Shown: positions 52,614 through 64,000 of the stretch, piece by piece | Position numbering within the stretch: the first letter of the stretch is position 1 | Layout: every line of letters starts with the position of its first letter | Source of the DNA: Citrobacter sedlakii NBRC 105722 | GTDB lineage: Bacteria > Pseudomonadota > Gammaproteobacteria > Enterobacterales > Enterobacteriaceae | Direction of reading: 5' to 3' | DNA: 64,000 nucleotides | Assembly (NCBI RefSeq): GCF_000759835.1 | Contig: NZ_BBNB01000001.1 | Location: forward strand, 558,001 to 622,000 | Program-made: the position numbers and the translations under genes | The notes under the pieces: model-generated | Seen by the model: only the letters and a program-made list of their open reading frames with translations | Told to the model about the DNA's origin: nothing | Databases searched by the model: none

Positions 52614-54110
52614 TTAACGCAGTAAAGACAGTACGTTTTGCGGAACCTGGTTGGCCTGTGCCAGAACAGAAGTGCCCGCCTGCTGCAGAATCTGCGCGCG
52701 AGACATGTTGGATACTTCGGTCGCGTAGTCAGAGTCTTCGATACGGCTACGTGCTTCGGACAGGTTATTTACGGTATTGCCCAGGTTGGTAATGGCAGAG
52801 TTGAAACGGTTCTGTACTGCACCCAGATCCGAACGCAACGCATCAACCTGTGCCAGAGCGGCGTCGATTTTGGACAGCGGATTTTCAGTAGTTTTAGCTG
52901 CAGCTTCAGCAAGTTCAGGCTGCGCTTTAAAGTCGTGGCCAGCCGCTTTGCTAGCATTGTATGTTTTTCCATCAATGTTAACCACTTCGGTTTTGCCATC
53001 TACACCACCCAGTTGGTTTAGGGCAGTTTTGGAGGTACCATCTGCAGCCGTGTAAGACGTCGTGTTAACGCTGAAGCTGCCGTCTTTATTCTGAGTAGCT
53101 GCATAGTAGTCATTACCAACTTTAACAGCAAATCCACCGTCAATAGTTTTACCATTTTTGTCCGTGTACGACATTTTAACCATCTGAGCAGTAGCGACAT
53201 CAGCTGCATCCACACCACCATCGGTTAGAGACTTTTTAACATCATTACTTAACGCAGCAGGGGATGCAGTTTGAGTTTTAGTGACTTCTACAGCGCCAGC
53301 CGGTTTAGCTGTTTCCATAGCCGTAGAAGGAGCCATCGTAGCTTTACCATCAGCGTCCACGTCAACCTTATAGAAACCATTTTTAGCTGCATCACCACCA
53401 GTGAAACCGTCAACTTCAACAAAGTAGTTTTTACTGGCGTCATCGTAGTAAACTTTACCACCTTTGACGGTTGGAGTACCTGCAGCACCACCAGTACCCG
53501 CTTTCAGCGCAGCATCGTCAAGCGCTGCAATATCAATAGCTTTAGTATCAGTTACCGCTTCTGATTTCACATCATACGCTTTCTGCACATTCAGTGTATC
53601 CAGACCCAAAGTCTGAGAGTTGATCTGTTTCAGATCGATATCAATGGTTTCGCCGTCGTTTGCGCCAACCTGGATGGTCAGTGTGTTATCCTGTGCCAAA
53701 ACTTTCACGCCGTTGAACTGAGTTTGACCTGAAACACGGTCGATTTCGTTCAGACGCTGAGTGATTTCAGCCTGGATTGAGTCAAGGTCAGACTGAGAGT
53801 TAGTGCTGTTCGCGGACTGAACAGCCAGTTCACGCACACGCTGCAGGTTGTTGTTGATTTCGTTCAGCGCGCCTTCAGTGGTCTGCGCAATGGAGATACC
53901 ATCGTTGGCGTTACGGGAAGCCTGAGTCAGGCCTTTGATGTTGGATGTAAAGCGGTTAGCAATTGCCTGACCCGCTGCGTCGTCTTTCGCGCTGTTGATA
54001 CGCAGGCCGGAAGACAGACGTTCAATAGCCGTGCCCAGTGCGGACTGAGATTTGTTCAGGTTGTTCTGGGTCAACAGCGACAGGCTGTTTGTATTAATGA
54101 CTTGTGCCAT
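52614..54110 (-). CDS. fliC: Flagellin
   Basis: 498 residues. Conserved D0/D1 at the N end ([20 protein letters not shown] to about 175) and at the C end ([19 protein letters not shown]... to [10 protein letters not shown]). The middle, about residues 180-400, is the variable surface domain, rich in Lys (about 25), Ala, Thr and Gly, fitting a target for FliB methylation. Antigen type cannot be read here. Sigma28 promoter upstream. Confidence 0.98.
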   Translation of the reverse strand: MAQVINTNSLSLLTQNNLNKSQSALGTAIERLSSGLRINSAKDDAAGQAIANRFTSNIKGLTQASRNANDGISIAQTTEGALNEINNNLQRVRELAVQSANSTNSQSDLDSIQAEITQRLNEIDRVSGQTQFNGVKVLAQDNTLTIQVGANDGETIDIDLKQINSQTLGLDTLNVQKAYDVKSEAVTDTKAIDIAALDDAALKAGTGGAAGTPTVKGGKVYYDDASKNYFVEVDGFTGGDAAKNGFYKVDVDADGKATMAPSTAMETAKPAGAVEVTKTQTASPAALSNDVKKSLTDGGVDAADVATAQMVKMSYTDKNGKTIDGGFAVKVGNDYYAATQNKDGSFSVNTTSYTAADGTSKTALNQLGGVDGKTEVVNIDGKTYNASKAAGHDFKAQPELAEAAAKTTENPLSKIDAALAQVDALRSDLGAVQNRFNSAITNLGNTVNNLSEARSRIEDSDYATEVSNMSRAQILQQAGTSVLAQANQVPQNVLSLLR

Positions 54111-54179
54111 GATCTTTTCCTTATCAATTACAACTTGATGTTATTGGGCTGTTGCCCACGGTTTCTCACCGTAACCCTT

Positions 54180-54206
54180 GTATCGGCACCTGAATTTCGA
54201 ACTTTA
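54180..54206 (-). promoter_or_regulatory. Sigma28 promoter of fliC
   Basis: Minus strand -35 TAAAGTTC (54206-54199), 11-bp spacer, -10 GCCGATAC (54187-54180). 14 of 16 core bases. Confidence 0.92.
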
Positions 54207-54300
54207 GAAAATTTTTAGTTGCAGGCTGCTTTTTTCTTAGCGCACGAAATACCCGCTTTAATAGCCATTAATCTGCGCATTATTTTATCGAAATTATCAT

Positions 54301-54327
54301 TAAACTTTGCCTCCGGATTGCCGATAA
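54301..54327 (+). promoter_or_regulatory. Sigma28 promoter of fliDST
   Basis: -35 TAAACTTT (54301-54308), 11-bp spacer, -10 GCCGATAA (54320-54327), 15 of 16 core bases, 39 bp before fliD. Confidence 0.93.
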
Positions 54328-54365
54328 CGCGCTTATCTACTGTTTGCAATCATAAGGAAGAAGGC

Positions 54366-55769
54366 ATGGCTTCAATTTCATCACTGGGTGTCGGTTCAAA
54401 CTTACCGCTGGACACGCTGCTGGCTAACCTGACCACCTCCGAAAAAGGACGTTTAACCCCTATTACTACCCAGCAGAGCGCAAACACTGCGAAATTAACG
54501 GCCTATGGCACCCTGAAAAGCGCATTAGAAAAATTTCAGACTGCGAATACCGCCCTGAATAAAGCTGATTTATTTAAAGCAACCACGGCTTCAAGCACCA
54601 CCGAGGATCTCAAAGTCAGTACGACGGCAGGTGCTGCACCTGGGACTTACAAAATTACCGTTAAGAATCTTGCCGCCGCGCAATCTCTTGCCACCAATGC
54701 GACTTTCGCGACCACGAAAGAACAGCTAGGCGATACCTCTGTCACTTCCCGCACCATTAAAATTGAACAACCGGGACGTAAAGAACCGCTGGAAATTAAG
54801 CTTGATAAAGGCGATACCTCTATGGAAGCGGTTCGCGATGCGATCAATGACGCTGACAGCGGGATTTCGGCCAGTATCGTTAAAGTCTCTGAAGACAAAT
54901 ATCAGTTGGTGTTAACAGCGGCAAGCGGCACAGACAACACAATGAAGATCTCTGTCGAGGGTGATACCAAACTGAATGATCTTCTTGCCTATGACAGCAC
55001 GACCGGCACAGGTAACATGAAGGAATTGGTCAAAGCGGAAAATGCGGAGCTTACCGTTAACGGTATTGATATTGTCCGTCAAAGCAATACTGTAACCGAT
55101 GCTCCGCAAGGCCTGACACTTAATCTGACCAAAAAAGTCACTGACGCTACCGTGACCGTCACAAAAGATGATTCTAAAGCGACTGAAGCGATCAAAAGCT
55201 GGGTAGAGGCATACAACTCACTGGTGGATACCTTCAGCACCCTGACTAAATACAATGAAGTCGAACCGGGCGAAGCCTCAAGCGACAAAAATGGCGCTCT
55301 TCTTGGCGACAGCGTATTACGTACTATCCAGACAGGTATTCGCGCTCAGTTTGCGAACAGTGGCAGCAATTCCACTTTCAAGACAATGGCTGAAATTGGC
55401 ATTACACAGGACGGTACAACCGGAAAACTCAAACTTGATGAGGATAAATTAGCGAAATCGCTAAAAGATAATACTGCTTCAGTTCGCGAACTGTTAGTCG
55501 GAGATGGCAAAGAAACAGGTATCACTACAAAAATCGCCACTGAAGTTAAAGGTTATCTGGCCGACGACGGCATCATTGATAATGCCCAGGACAATATTAA
55601 CGCCACGCTAAAGAGCCTGACCAAACAATATCTTTCTGTCAGCAACAGTATTGATGAAACCGTAGCACGCTACAAAGCCCAGTTTACCCAGCTCGATACC
55701 ATGATGAGCAAATTGAACAACACCAGTACTTATCTGAGCCAGCAATTTACGGCGATGAGTAATTCCTGA
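54366..55769 (+). CDS. fliD: Flagellar filament cap FliD
   Basis: 467 residues from ATG 54366 (MASISSLGVGSNLPLDTLL) with AGGAAGAAGG upstream; a longer frame to 54219 covers the sigma28 promoter and is excluded. N- and C-terminal FliD domains with a coiled-coil end (YKAQFTQLDTMMSKLNNTSTYL). Caps the filament and folds exported flagellin. Followed by fliS after 15 bp. Confidence 0.97.
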   Translation: MASISSLGVGSNLPLDTLLANLTTSEKGRLTPITTQQSANTAKLTAYGTLKSALEKFQTANTALNKADLFKATTASSTTEDLKVSTTAGAAPGTYKITVKNLAAAQSLATNATFATTKEQLGDTSVTSRTIKIEQPGRKEPLEIKLDKGDTSMEAVRDAINDADSGISASIVKVSEDKYQLVLTAASGTDNTMKISVEGDTKLNDLLAYDSTTGTGNMKELVKAENAELTVNGIDIVRQSNTVTDAPQGLTLNLTKKVTDATVTVTKDDSKATEAIKSWVEAYNSLVDTFSTLTKYNEVEPGEASSDKNGALLGDSVLRTIQTGIRAQFANSGSNSTFKTMAEIGITQDGTTGKLKLDEDKLAKSLKDNTASVRELLVGDGKETGITTKIATEVKGYLADDGIIDNAQDNINATLKSLTKQYLSVSNSIDETVARYKAQFTQLDTMMSKLNNTSTYLSQQFTAMSNS

Positions 55770-55784
55770 TAACACGAGGTAAAT

Positions 55785-56192
55785 ATGTATACCGCGAGCG
55801 GTACTAAAGCGTACGCGCAGGTTGGAGTAGAAAGCGCTGTGATGAGCGCCAGCCCGCACCAGTTAATTGAGATGTTGTTTGAGGGTGCTAATAGCGCTTT
55901 AGTTCGCGCGCGTTTGTTTATGCAACAGGGTGAAATTGTCGCGAAAGGAGAAGCCGTAAGCAAAGCCATCAATATCATCGATAACGGGCTGAAGGCTGGT
56001 CTGGACCTGGAGAATGGTGGTGACATCGCCGCCAATCTTTCCGATCTCTATGACTATATGATCCGCCGCTTACTGCTCGCTAATCTGCGCAATGACAGTC
56101 AGGCCATCGAAGAAGTGGAAGGGTTACTCGGCAACATCGCGGATGCCTGGAAACAGATTTCACCGAAAGCATCATCCCAGGAGTCTCGTTAA
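55785..56192 (+). CDS. fliS: Flagellin export chaperone FliS
   Basis: 135 residues, helical bundle: [26 protein letters not shown]. Binds the flagellin C terminus and prevents premature polymerisation. Overlaps the fliT start by one base. Confidence 0.97.
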   Translation: MYTASGTKAYAQVGVESAVMSASPHQLIEMLFEGANSALVRARLFMQQGEIVAKGEAVSKAINIIDNGLKAGLDLENGGDIAANLSDLYDYMIRRLLLANLRNDSQAIEEVEGLLGNIADAWKQISPKASSQESR

Positions 56193-56563
56193 TGACCTCA
56201 GCCGTGGAGTTTATCAACCGTTGGCAGCGCATTGCGCTGCTAAGCCAGTCGCTGCTCGAACTTGCGCAGCGAGGTGAATGGGACCTTTTACTGGAACAGG
56301 AAGTCAGCTATCTGCAAAGTATTGAAACGGTCGTTGAAACGCAAACTCCACCGGACATTACGCGCAGTATTCAGGATATTGTTGCCGGATACATTAAACA
56401 AACGCTGGATAACGAACAGCACCTCAAGGTATTGCTGCAAAAAAGACTCGATGAGCTGAGCGGTCTGATCGGCCAGAGCACGCGACAGCAGTCCCTCAAC
56501 AATGCTTACGGTCGCCTTTCCGGCATGCTTCTGGTGCCGGACGCCCCCAGCGCGCCACAATAA
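56192..56563 (+). CDS. fliT: FliD chaperone and FlhDC anti-regulator FliT
   Basis: 123 residues, helical. In Salmonella FliT binds FliD before export and, when free, binds FlhC to lower class 2 expression. ATG overlaps the fliS TAA (1 bp). Confidence 0.95.
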   Translation: MTSAVEFINRWQRIALLSQSLLELAQRGEWDLLLEQEVSYLQSIETVVETQTPPDITRSIQDIVAGYIKQTLDNEQHLKVLLQKRLDELSGLIGQSTRQQSLNNAYGRLSGMLLVPDAPSAPQ

Positions 56564-56630
56564 TTCCCGCCACGTTTAAAAATATCTTCCATACTCCAGA
56601 AGTTGTCTTTTGATTTCTGGAGCACGGAAG

Positions 56631-58118
56631 ATGAAAAATCCTACCCTTTTGCAGTTCTTCCACTGGTATTACCCCGACGGCGGCAAACTCTGGCAGGAAG
56701 TTGCGGCGCGCGCGGACGGCCTTAACGATATCGGGATAAACATGGTCTGGCTTCCCCCGGCGTATAAAGGCGCATCGGGCGGCTATTCCGTCGGTTATGA
56801 CTGTTACGATTTATTTGATCTCGGCGAGTTCGATCAAAAAGGATCGATCGCCACCAAATATGGCGACAAGACGCAGCTGCTGTCGGCCATCGACGCGCTG
56901 CAAAAGAACGAAATTGCGGTTCTGCTCGACGTAGTGGTGAACCATAAAATGGGCGCAGACGAAAAAGAGCCGATTCGCGTTCAGCGGGTGAATGAAGACG
57001 ACCGCACTCAAATAGATGACGAAATCATCGAATGCGAAGGCTGGACCCGCTACACCTTCCCTGCCCGCGCCGGGCAATATTCGCAGTTTATCTGGGACTT
57101 TAAATGTTTCAGCGGTATCGACCACATTGAAAACCCCACCGAGGACGGGATTTTCAAAATCGTCAACGACTATACCGGCGACGGCTGGAACGACCAGGTC
57201 GATGACGAAATGGGCAATTTTGATTATCTGATGGGCGAAAATATCGACTTCCGCAATCATGCCGTGACCGAGGAGATCAAATACTGGGCGCGCTGGGTGA
57301 TGGAACAAACCCACTGCGACGGTTTCCGGCTGGACGCGGTAAAACATATTCCGGCCTGGTTTTATAAAGAGTGGATTGAGCACGTACAGGAGGTCGCGCC
57401 GAAGCCGCTGTTTATCGTGGCGGAATACTGGTCGCACGACGTTGATACGCTGCAAAACTACATCAATCAGGTTGACGGCAAGACGATGCTGTTTGACGCC
57501 CCGCTGCAAATGAAATTTCACGAAGCGTCCCGTCAGGGGAGCGACTATGATATGAGCCAGATCTTTACCGGTACGCTGGTGGAGGCCGATCCTTTTCATG
57601 CCGTCACGCTGGTTGCCAACCACGATACCCAGCCGTTGCAGGCGCTGGAAGCCCCGGTCGAGCCGTGGTTTAAACCGCTGGCCTATGCGTTGATCCTGCT
57701 GCGGGAAAACGGCGTCCCTTCCGTTTTTTATCCCGATCTCTACGGCGCGCATTACGAAGATACCGGCAACGACGGCGGAACCTACCCCATCGACATGCCG
57801 ATCATTAATCAGCTCGATCAGCTTATTCTGGCGCGCCAGCGTTTCGCCCACGGCGTGCAGACACTCTACTTCGACCATCCAAACTGTATCGCTTTCAGCC
57901 GCAGCGGCACTGAAGAGGATCCCGGCTGTGTGGTGGTGCTGTCGAACGGCGACGACGGCGAAAAAACGCTCACGCTGGGTGAAAACTACGGCAACAAAAC
58001 CTGGCGCGACTTTTTAGGAAATCGTCAGGAAACCGTGACAACCGACGCAAATGGCGTAGCGACCTTTTACTGCAACGGCGGCAGCGTGAGCGTGTGGGTG
58101 ATAGAAGAAGCGATATAA
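56631..58118 (+). CDS. amyA: Cytoplasmic alpha-amylase
   Basis: 495 residues from ATG 56631 ([18 protein letters not shown]). GH13 catalytic barrel: [10 protein letters not shown] (region I), GFRLDAVKH (region II, nucleophile Asp), IVAEYWS (region III, acid Glu), LVANHDTQP (region IV). No signal peptide, as for E. coli AmyA. Hydrolyses maltodextrins. Always found after fliT in enterics; role in motility not known. Confidence 0.97.
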   Translation: MKNPTLLQFFHWYYPDGGKLWQEVAARADGLNDIGINMVWLPPAYKGASGGYSVGYDCYDLFDLGEFDQKGSIATKYGDKTQLLSAIDALQKNEIAVLLDVVVNHKMGADEKEPIRVQRVNEDDRTQIDDEIIECEGWTRYTFPARAGQYSQFIWDFKCFSGIDHIENPTEDGIFKIVNDYTGDGWNDQVDDEMGNFDYLMGENIDFRNHAVTEEIKYWARWVMEQTHCDGFRLDAVKHIPAWFYKEWIEHVQEVAPKPLFIVAEYWSHDVDTLQNYINQVDGKTMLFDAPLQMKFHEASRQGSDYDMSQIFTGTLVEADPFHAVTLVANHDTQPLQALEAPVEPWFKPLAYALILLRENGVPSVFYPDLYGAHYEDTGNDGGTYPIDMPIINQLDQLILARQRFAHGVQTLYFDHPNCIAFSRSGTEEDPGCVVVLSNGDDGEKTLTLGENYGNKTWRDFLGNRQETVTTDANGVATFYCNGGSVSVWVIEEAI

Positions 58119-58147
58119 AAATACCCCGGCAGGGCGACCTGTCGGGG
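58115..58147 (-). terminator. Terminator between amyA and yedD
   Basis: CCCCGGCAGG (58124-58133) pairs with CCTGTCGGGG (58138-58147) with one wobble; T-rich on the minus strand, closing yedD, and it lies just past amyA. Confidence 0.8.
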
Positions 58148-58153
58148 GAGGGT

Positions 58154-58567
58154 TCAGGGCAGCGGGGTCGGCAGCGGCGATTTTTCCAGCGCGGCGGCGC
58201 ACTCTGCGGTGGGACGCGTGACGCGCTGCAGGGTCATTCCATCATATTCTAACGTGCTGCCTTCGCGCTCGATCGCGTAAAGATCGCGGTTTACCGTCAC
58301 GTTGGTTAACTCACCCGATAACATCGTCAGTTTACCCGGTAGCGCAATCACGCGCTGCCATTGACGGCAGTCGAGGGTATCCCCGGCGTGGGTAATCACC
58401 AGGCTGCCAATCGCTTCCGGACTCACCAGACTGCGCTGCGGGCCTTTCGTCTGCCAGTACCCTTCCAGTCCGGCCGGCGCGGGCGTTTTCACTACGTTAT
58501 GGTAATTTTCCACCTCGGCGCATCCCGCTAACATCAGTAACGCCCCAATGATTGCTACTTTTTTCAT
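58154..58567 (-). CDS. yedD: Lipoprotein YedD
   Basis: 137 residues from ATG 58567 (MKKVAIIGALLMLAGCAEV); an adjacent ATG at 58570 gives one more Met, and the AGGA box fits 58567 slightly better. Lipobox LAGC, lipidated Cys near 16. Function unknown; Rcs-linked in E. coli by literature. Confidence 0.9.
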   Translation of the reverse strand: MKKVAIIGALLMLAGCAEVENYHNVVKTPAPAGLEGYWQTKGPQRSLVSPEAIGSLVITHAGDTLDCRQWQRVIALPGKLTMLSGELTNVTVNRDLYAIEREGSTLEYDGMTLQRVTRPTAECAAALEKSPLPTPLP

Positions 58568-58752
58568 CATTCATCCTGCATGCGAAGAAAAGGGGATTGT
58601 GGCATTAAAGCCCTGATGTCGCCAGCCTTTCCCACAGAACGGCGAAGTTTGATCCAGTCGGTATTACCGCTTAATAGTACCAGGCAAAAAAACGGTTGTG
58701 GTGTACTATCCGCACTCTTGTTTCATACCTTCTGAGTTCAGAGGCAAAACAC

Positions 58753-59958
58753 ATGTCATGGCAACACTTCAAACACGCCTGGTTAATTAAATTCTGGACG
58801 CCCGTTCCTGCGGTCATCGCGGCGGGTATTCTCTCCACTTACTATTTTGGCATCACCGGCACCTTCTGGGCCGTTACCGGCGAATTTACCCGCTGGGGCG
58901 GACAAATCCTGCAACTGTTTGGCGTCCATGCCGAAGAATGGGGCTATTACAAGCTGATTCATCTCGACGGCTCGCCGCTGACGCGCATCGACGGAATGAT
59001 GATCCTCGGCATGTTCGGTGGCTGCTTCGCCGCCGCGCTGTGGGCCAACAACGTTAAGCTGCGTATTCCACGTAGCCGGGTGCGCATCATGCAGGCAATC
59101 ATTGGCGGGATGATCGCCGGTTTCGGCGCGCGTCTGGCGATGGGCTGTAATCTGGCGGCCTTCTTTACCGGCATCCCGCAGTTCTCTCTTCATGCCTGGT
59201 TCTTTGCATTGGCGACCGCCATCGGCTCCTGGTTCGGCGCTCGCTTTACGCTACTGCCAATCTTCCGCATTCCGGTCAAAATGCAAAAAGTCTCCGCCGC
59301 CTCGCCGCTGACGCAAAAGCCGGATCAGGCGCGTCGCCGCTTCCGCTTAGGGATGCTGGTGTTTATCGGCATGATTGGCTGGGCGCTGTTAACGGCGATG
59401 AACCAACCGAAGCTGGGTCTGGCGATGCTGTTCGGCGTGGGATTTGGGCTGCTGATTGAACGCGCGCAGATTTGCTTTACTTCGGCGTTTCGCGATCTGT
59501 GGATCACCGGACGTACCCATATGGCGAAAGCGATCATCTTTGGGATGGCGGTAAGCGCAATCGGGATATTCAGCTACGTGCAGTTGGGCGTGGAAGCGAA
59601 GATCATGTGGGCTGGCCCGAACGCCGTGATCGGCGGGCTGCTGTTCGGTTTTGGCATCGTGCTGGCCGGCGGTTGCGAAACCGGCTGGATGTACCGCGCC
59701 GTGGAAGGCCAGGTGCACTACTGGTGGGTTGGGCTGGGTAATGTCATTGGCTCTACAATTCTGGCGTACTACTGGGATGACTTCGCCCCGGCGCTGGCAA
59801 CCAACTGGGACAAAATTAATCTGCTCACAACCTTTGGTCCGCTTGGCGGTCTGTTGGTGACTTATCTGCTGCTGTTTACCGCGCTGATGCTGATTATCGG
59901 TTGGGAAAAACGTTTCTTCCGTCGCGCCGGGTTAACCCCCGCTAAGGAAACCGCATGA
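58753..59958 (+). CDS. yedE: YeeE/YedE family membrane transporter YedE
   Basis: 401 residues from ATG 58753 (MSWQHFKHAWLIKFW); upstream frame to 58696 excluded. About ten TM helices with paired Cys-containing re-entrant motifs: GARLAMGCNLAAFFTGIP near 135 and GIVLAGGCETGWMYRA near 300. Family members carry thiosulfate or selenium species. The 4-bp overlap with TusA-like yedF supports a sulfur/selenium role. Confidence 0.93.
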   Translation: MSWQHFKHAWLIKFWTPVPAVIAAGILSTYYFGITGTFWAVTGEFTRWGGQILQLFGVHAEEWGYYKLIHLDGSPLTRIDGMMILGMFGGCFAAALWANNVKLRIPRSRVRIMQAIIGGMIAGFGARLAMGCNLAAFFTGIPQFSLHAWFFALATAIGSWFGARFTLLPIFRIPVKMQKVSAASPLTQKPDQARRRFRLGMLVFIGMIGWALLTAMNQPKLGLAMLFGVGFGLLIERAQICFTSAFRDLWITGRTHMAKAIIFGMAVSAIGIFSYVQLGVEAKIMWAGPNAVIGGLLFGFGIVLAGGCETGWMYRAVEGQVHYWWVGLGNVIGSTILAYYWDDFAPALATNWDKINLLTTFGPLGGLLVTYLLLFTALMLIIGWEKRFFRRAGLTPAKETA

Positions 59959-60188
59959 AAAATATCGTACCTGATTACCGTCTTGATATGGTTGGTGAAC
60001 CCTGCCCCTACCCTGCCGTCGCCACGCTTGAGGCGATGCCGCAGTTAAAAAAAGGGGAAATTCTGGAAGTGGTGAGCGACTGTCCGCAATCGATCAATAA
60101 CATCCCGCTGGATGCGCGTAACCATGGCTACACGGTACTGGACATTCAGCAGGACGGTCCCACAATCCGTTATTTAATACAAAAATAA
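59955..60188 (+). CDS. yedF: TusA-family sulfur carrier-like protein YedF
   Basis: 77 residues with the TusA motif GEPCPYPAVATLEAM (CPxP), catalytic Cys near 17. A second Cys in VVSDCPQS. Partner of YedE by 4-bp overlap. Likely persulfide/selenium transfer; exact partner unknown. Confidence 0.93.
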   Translation: MKNIVPDYRLDMVGEPCPYPAVATLEAMPQLKKGEILEVVSDCPQSINNIPLDARNHGYTVLDIQQDGPTIRYLIQK

Positions 60189-60194
60189 AACGTT

Positions 60195-60226
60195 GCCGGA
60201 TGGCGGCGCAAGCGTCACCGTCCGGC
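60195..60226. repeat. REP-like palindrome after yedF
   Basis: Ends GCCGGA (60195-60200) and TCCGGC (60221-60226) with a GC-rich imperfect stem between, as in enterobacterial REP elements. Sits between yedF and fliE. Confidence 0.7.
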
Positions 60227-60255
60227 CTGACACCTCTCACCCCCAGGCATCAAAC

Positions 60256-60570
60256 CTACACCTGCATCGACATGACTTCCTGATACGCCGCCACCAGCTT
60301 GTTACGCACCTGAATGCCCATCTGCATGGACACGGACGCCTTTTGCATATCGGTCATCACATCGTTCAGCGCGATGCCCGGCTCGCCGAGGGTAAATTTT
60401 TCGGCCTGAACGCGTGCGGCGGTTTGTCTGTCGCTGATGCGGTCCAGCGCCGCGTGGAGTTGGCCGGCAAAACTGACGGTCGACTGCGGCAAAGCCTCCT
60501 GCGCACGCGCGCCCATCGCGGTCGCCTGCAGTTGGCTGATGACCCCTTCAATCCCCTGTATCGCTGACAT
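60256..60570 (-). CDS. fliE: Flagellar basal-body protein FliE
   Basis: 104 residues, two helices; ends [14 protein letters not shown]. It joins the MS ring (FliF) to the proximal rod. Divergent from fliF, with 216 bp between them for class 2 promoters. Confidence 0.96.
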   Translation of the reverse strand: MSAIQGIEGVISQLQATAMGARAQEALPQSTVSFAGQLHAALDRISDRQTAARVQAEKFTLGEPGIALNDVMTDMQKASVSMQMGIQVRNKLVAAYQEVMSMQV

Positions 60571-60786
60571 GATAATCCTCTGGATGATTTTTTACGCAGC
60601 AGAGATTACCAGTTTGTCAATAAGATAAAGGCGTTAAATAACGCTAAAAAACCACGGTTTTTGCCGCATAGAAAAAAACGAAAGCACAAATAATGAGACC
60701 GTCAATTTTTCGATTTTGCTGACCCGGGAGTGAGTCTTGTTCCACTTTGCAAATAAAGCCGTCCACGAACAGTCACGAGGTGCGAG

Positions 60787-64000
<3,214 letters not shown>

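Noticed and set aside
56811-57878. 355-codon minus-strand frame opposite amyA
   Set aside because: Mirror frame of a conserved amylase; no RBS, promoter or recognisable domain.

Overview
The window is a chromosomal stretch from a gamma-proteobacterium of the Enterobacteriaceae, most likely Citrobacter or a close relative. From the end of the chemotaxis block onward the gene order is collinear with the E. coli and Salmonella flagellar region II/III: flhDC, uspC, otsBA, araFGH, ftnB, yecJ-azuC, yecR, ftnA, yecH, tyrP, yecA, tRNA Leu-Cys-Gly, pgsA-uvrC-uvrY, yecF, sdiA, tcy genes, fliZ-fliA, fliC, fliDST, amyA, yedDEF, fliE, fliFGH. Two traits are Salmonella-like (fliB next to fliC, no tap gene after tar). 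The araFGH transporter follows the E. coli layout. The genus call is inference from this mixture and not proof.

Layout. 1-0.5 kb: 3' end of argS. 0.6-3.3 kb: a two-gene catabolic unit (GH105 unsaturated-uronidase-type hydrolase and a GPH sugar transporter). 3.6-7.2 kb: flhBAE export genes. 7.4-12.1 kb: tar-cheR-cheB-cheY-cheZ with its own sigma28 promoter. 12.2-17.4 kb: a five-gene archaic (Csu-type, spore coat U) chaperone-usher pilus operon. 17.8-19.1 kb: a divergent dicarboxylate/amino-acid:cation symporter. 19.1-23.5 kb: motA-motB-cheA-cheW. 23.6-25.4 kb: flhDC and its long control region. 25.4-31.8 kb: uspC, trehalose synthesis and arabinose uptake. 32-40.2 kb: a DJ-1 family protein, two ferritins, small genes (yecJ, azuC, yecR, yecH), an MFS exporter, an RpiB/LacAB-type isomerase, tyrP and yecA. 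40.3-41.1 kb: an AT-rich patch with one unrecognised Cys-rich ORF. 41.1-49.7 kb: three tRNAs, pgsA-uvrC-uvrY, yecF, sdiA and the cystine/D-cysteine genes. 49.8-64 kb: fliZ, fliA, fliB, fliC, fliDST, amyA, yedDEF, fliE and fliFGH (fliH cut by the window end).

How it works together. FlhDC (class 1) is fed by CRP and RcsAB sites visible upstream. It drives class 2 export, basal-body and fliAZ genes. FliA (sigma28) then reads sites I can see before tar, fliC, fliD, inside flhC (for motA and a MotR-like sRNA) and, more weakly, before fliA and yecR. FliB methylates flagellin lysines; FliS and FliT are chaperones.

The main departure from the standard layout is the csu-type pilus operon plus symporter, placed exactly between the mocha (motAB-cheAW) and meche (tar-cheRBYZ) transcription units. 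It leaves both units intact and puts a surface-attachment system inside the motility cluster. Other lineage-specific pieces are the GH105/transporter pair, the DJ-1 gene, the MFS/RpiB-like pair, the AT-rich orphan ORF and fliB. I see no phage, IS, integrase or CRISPR.
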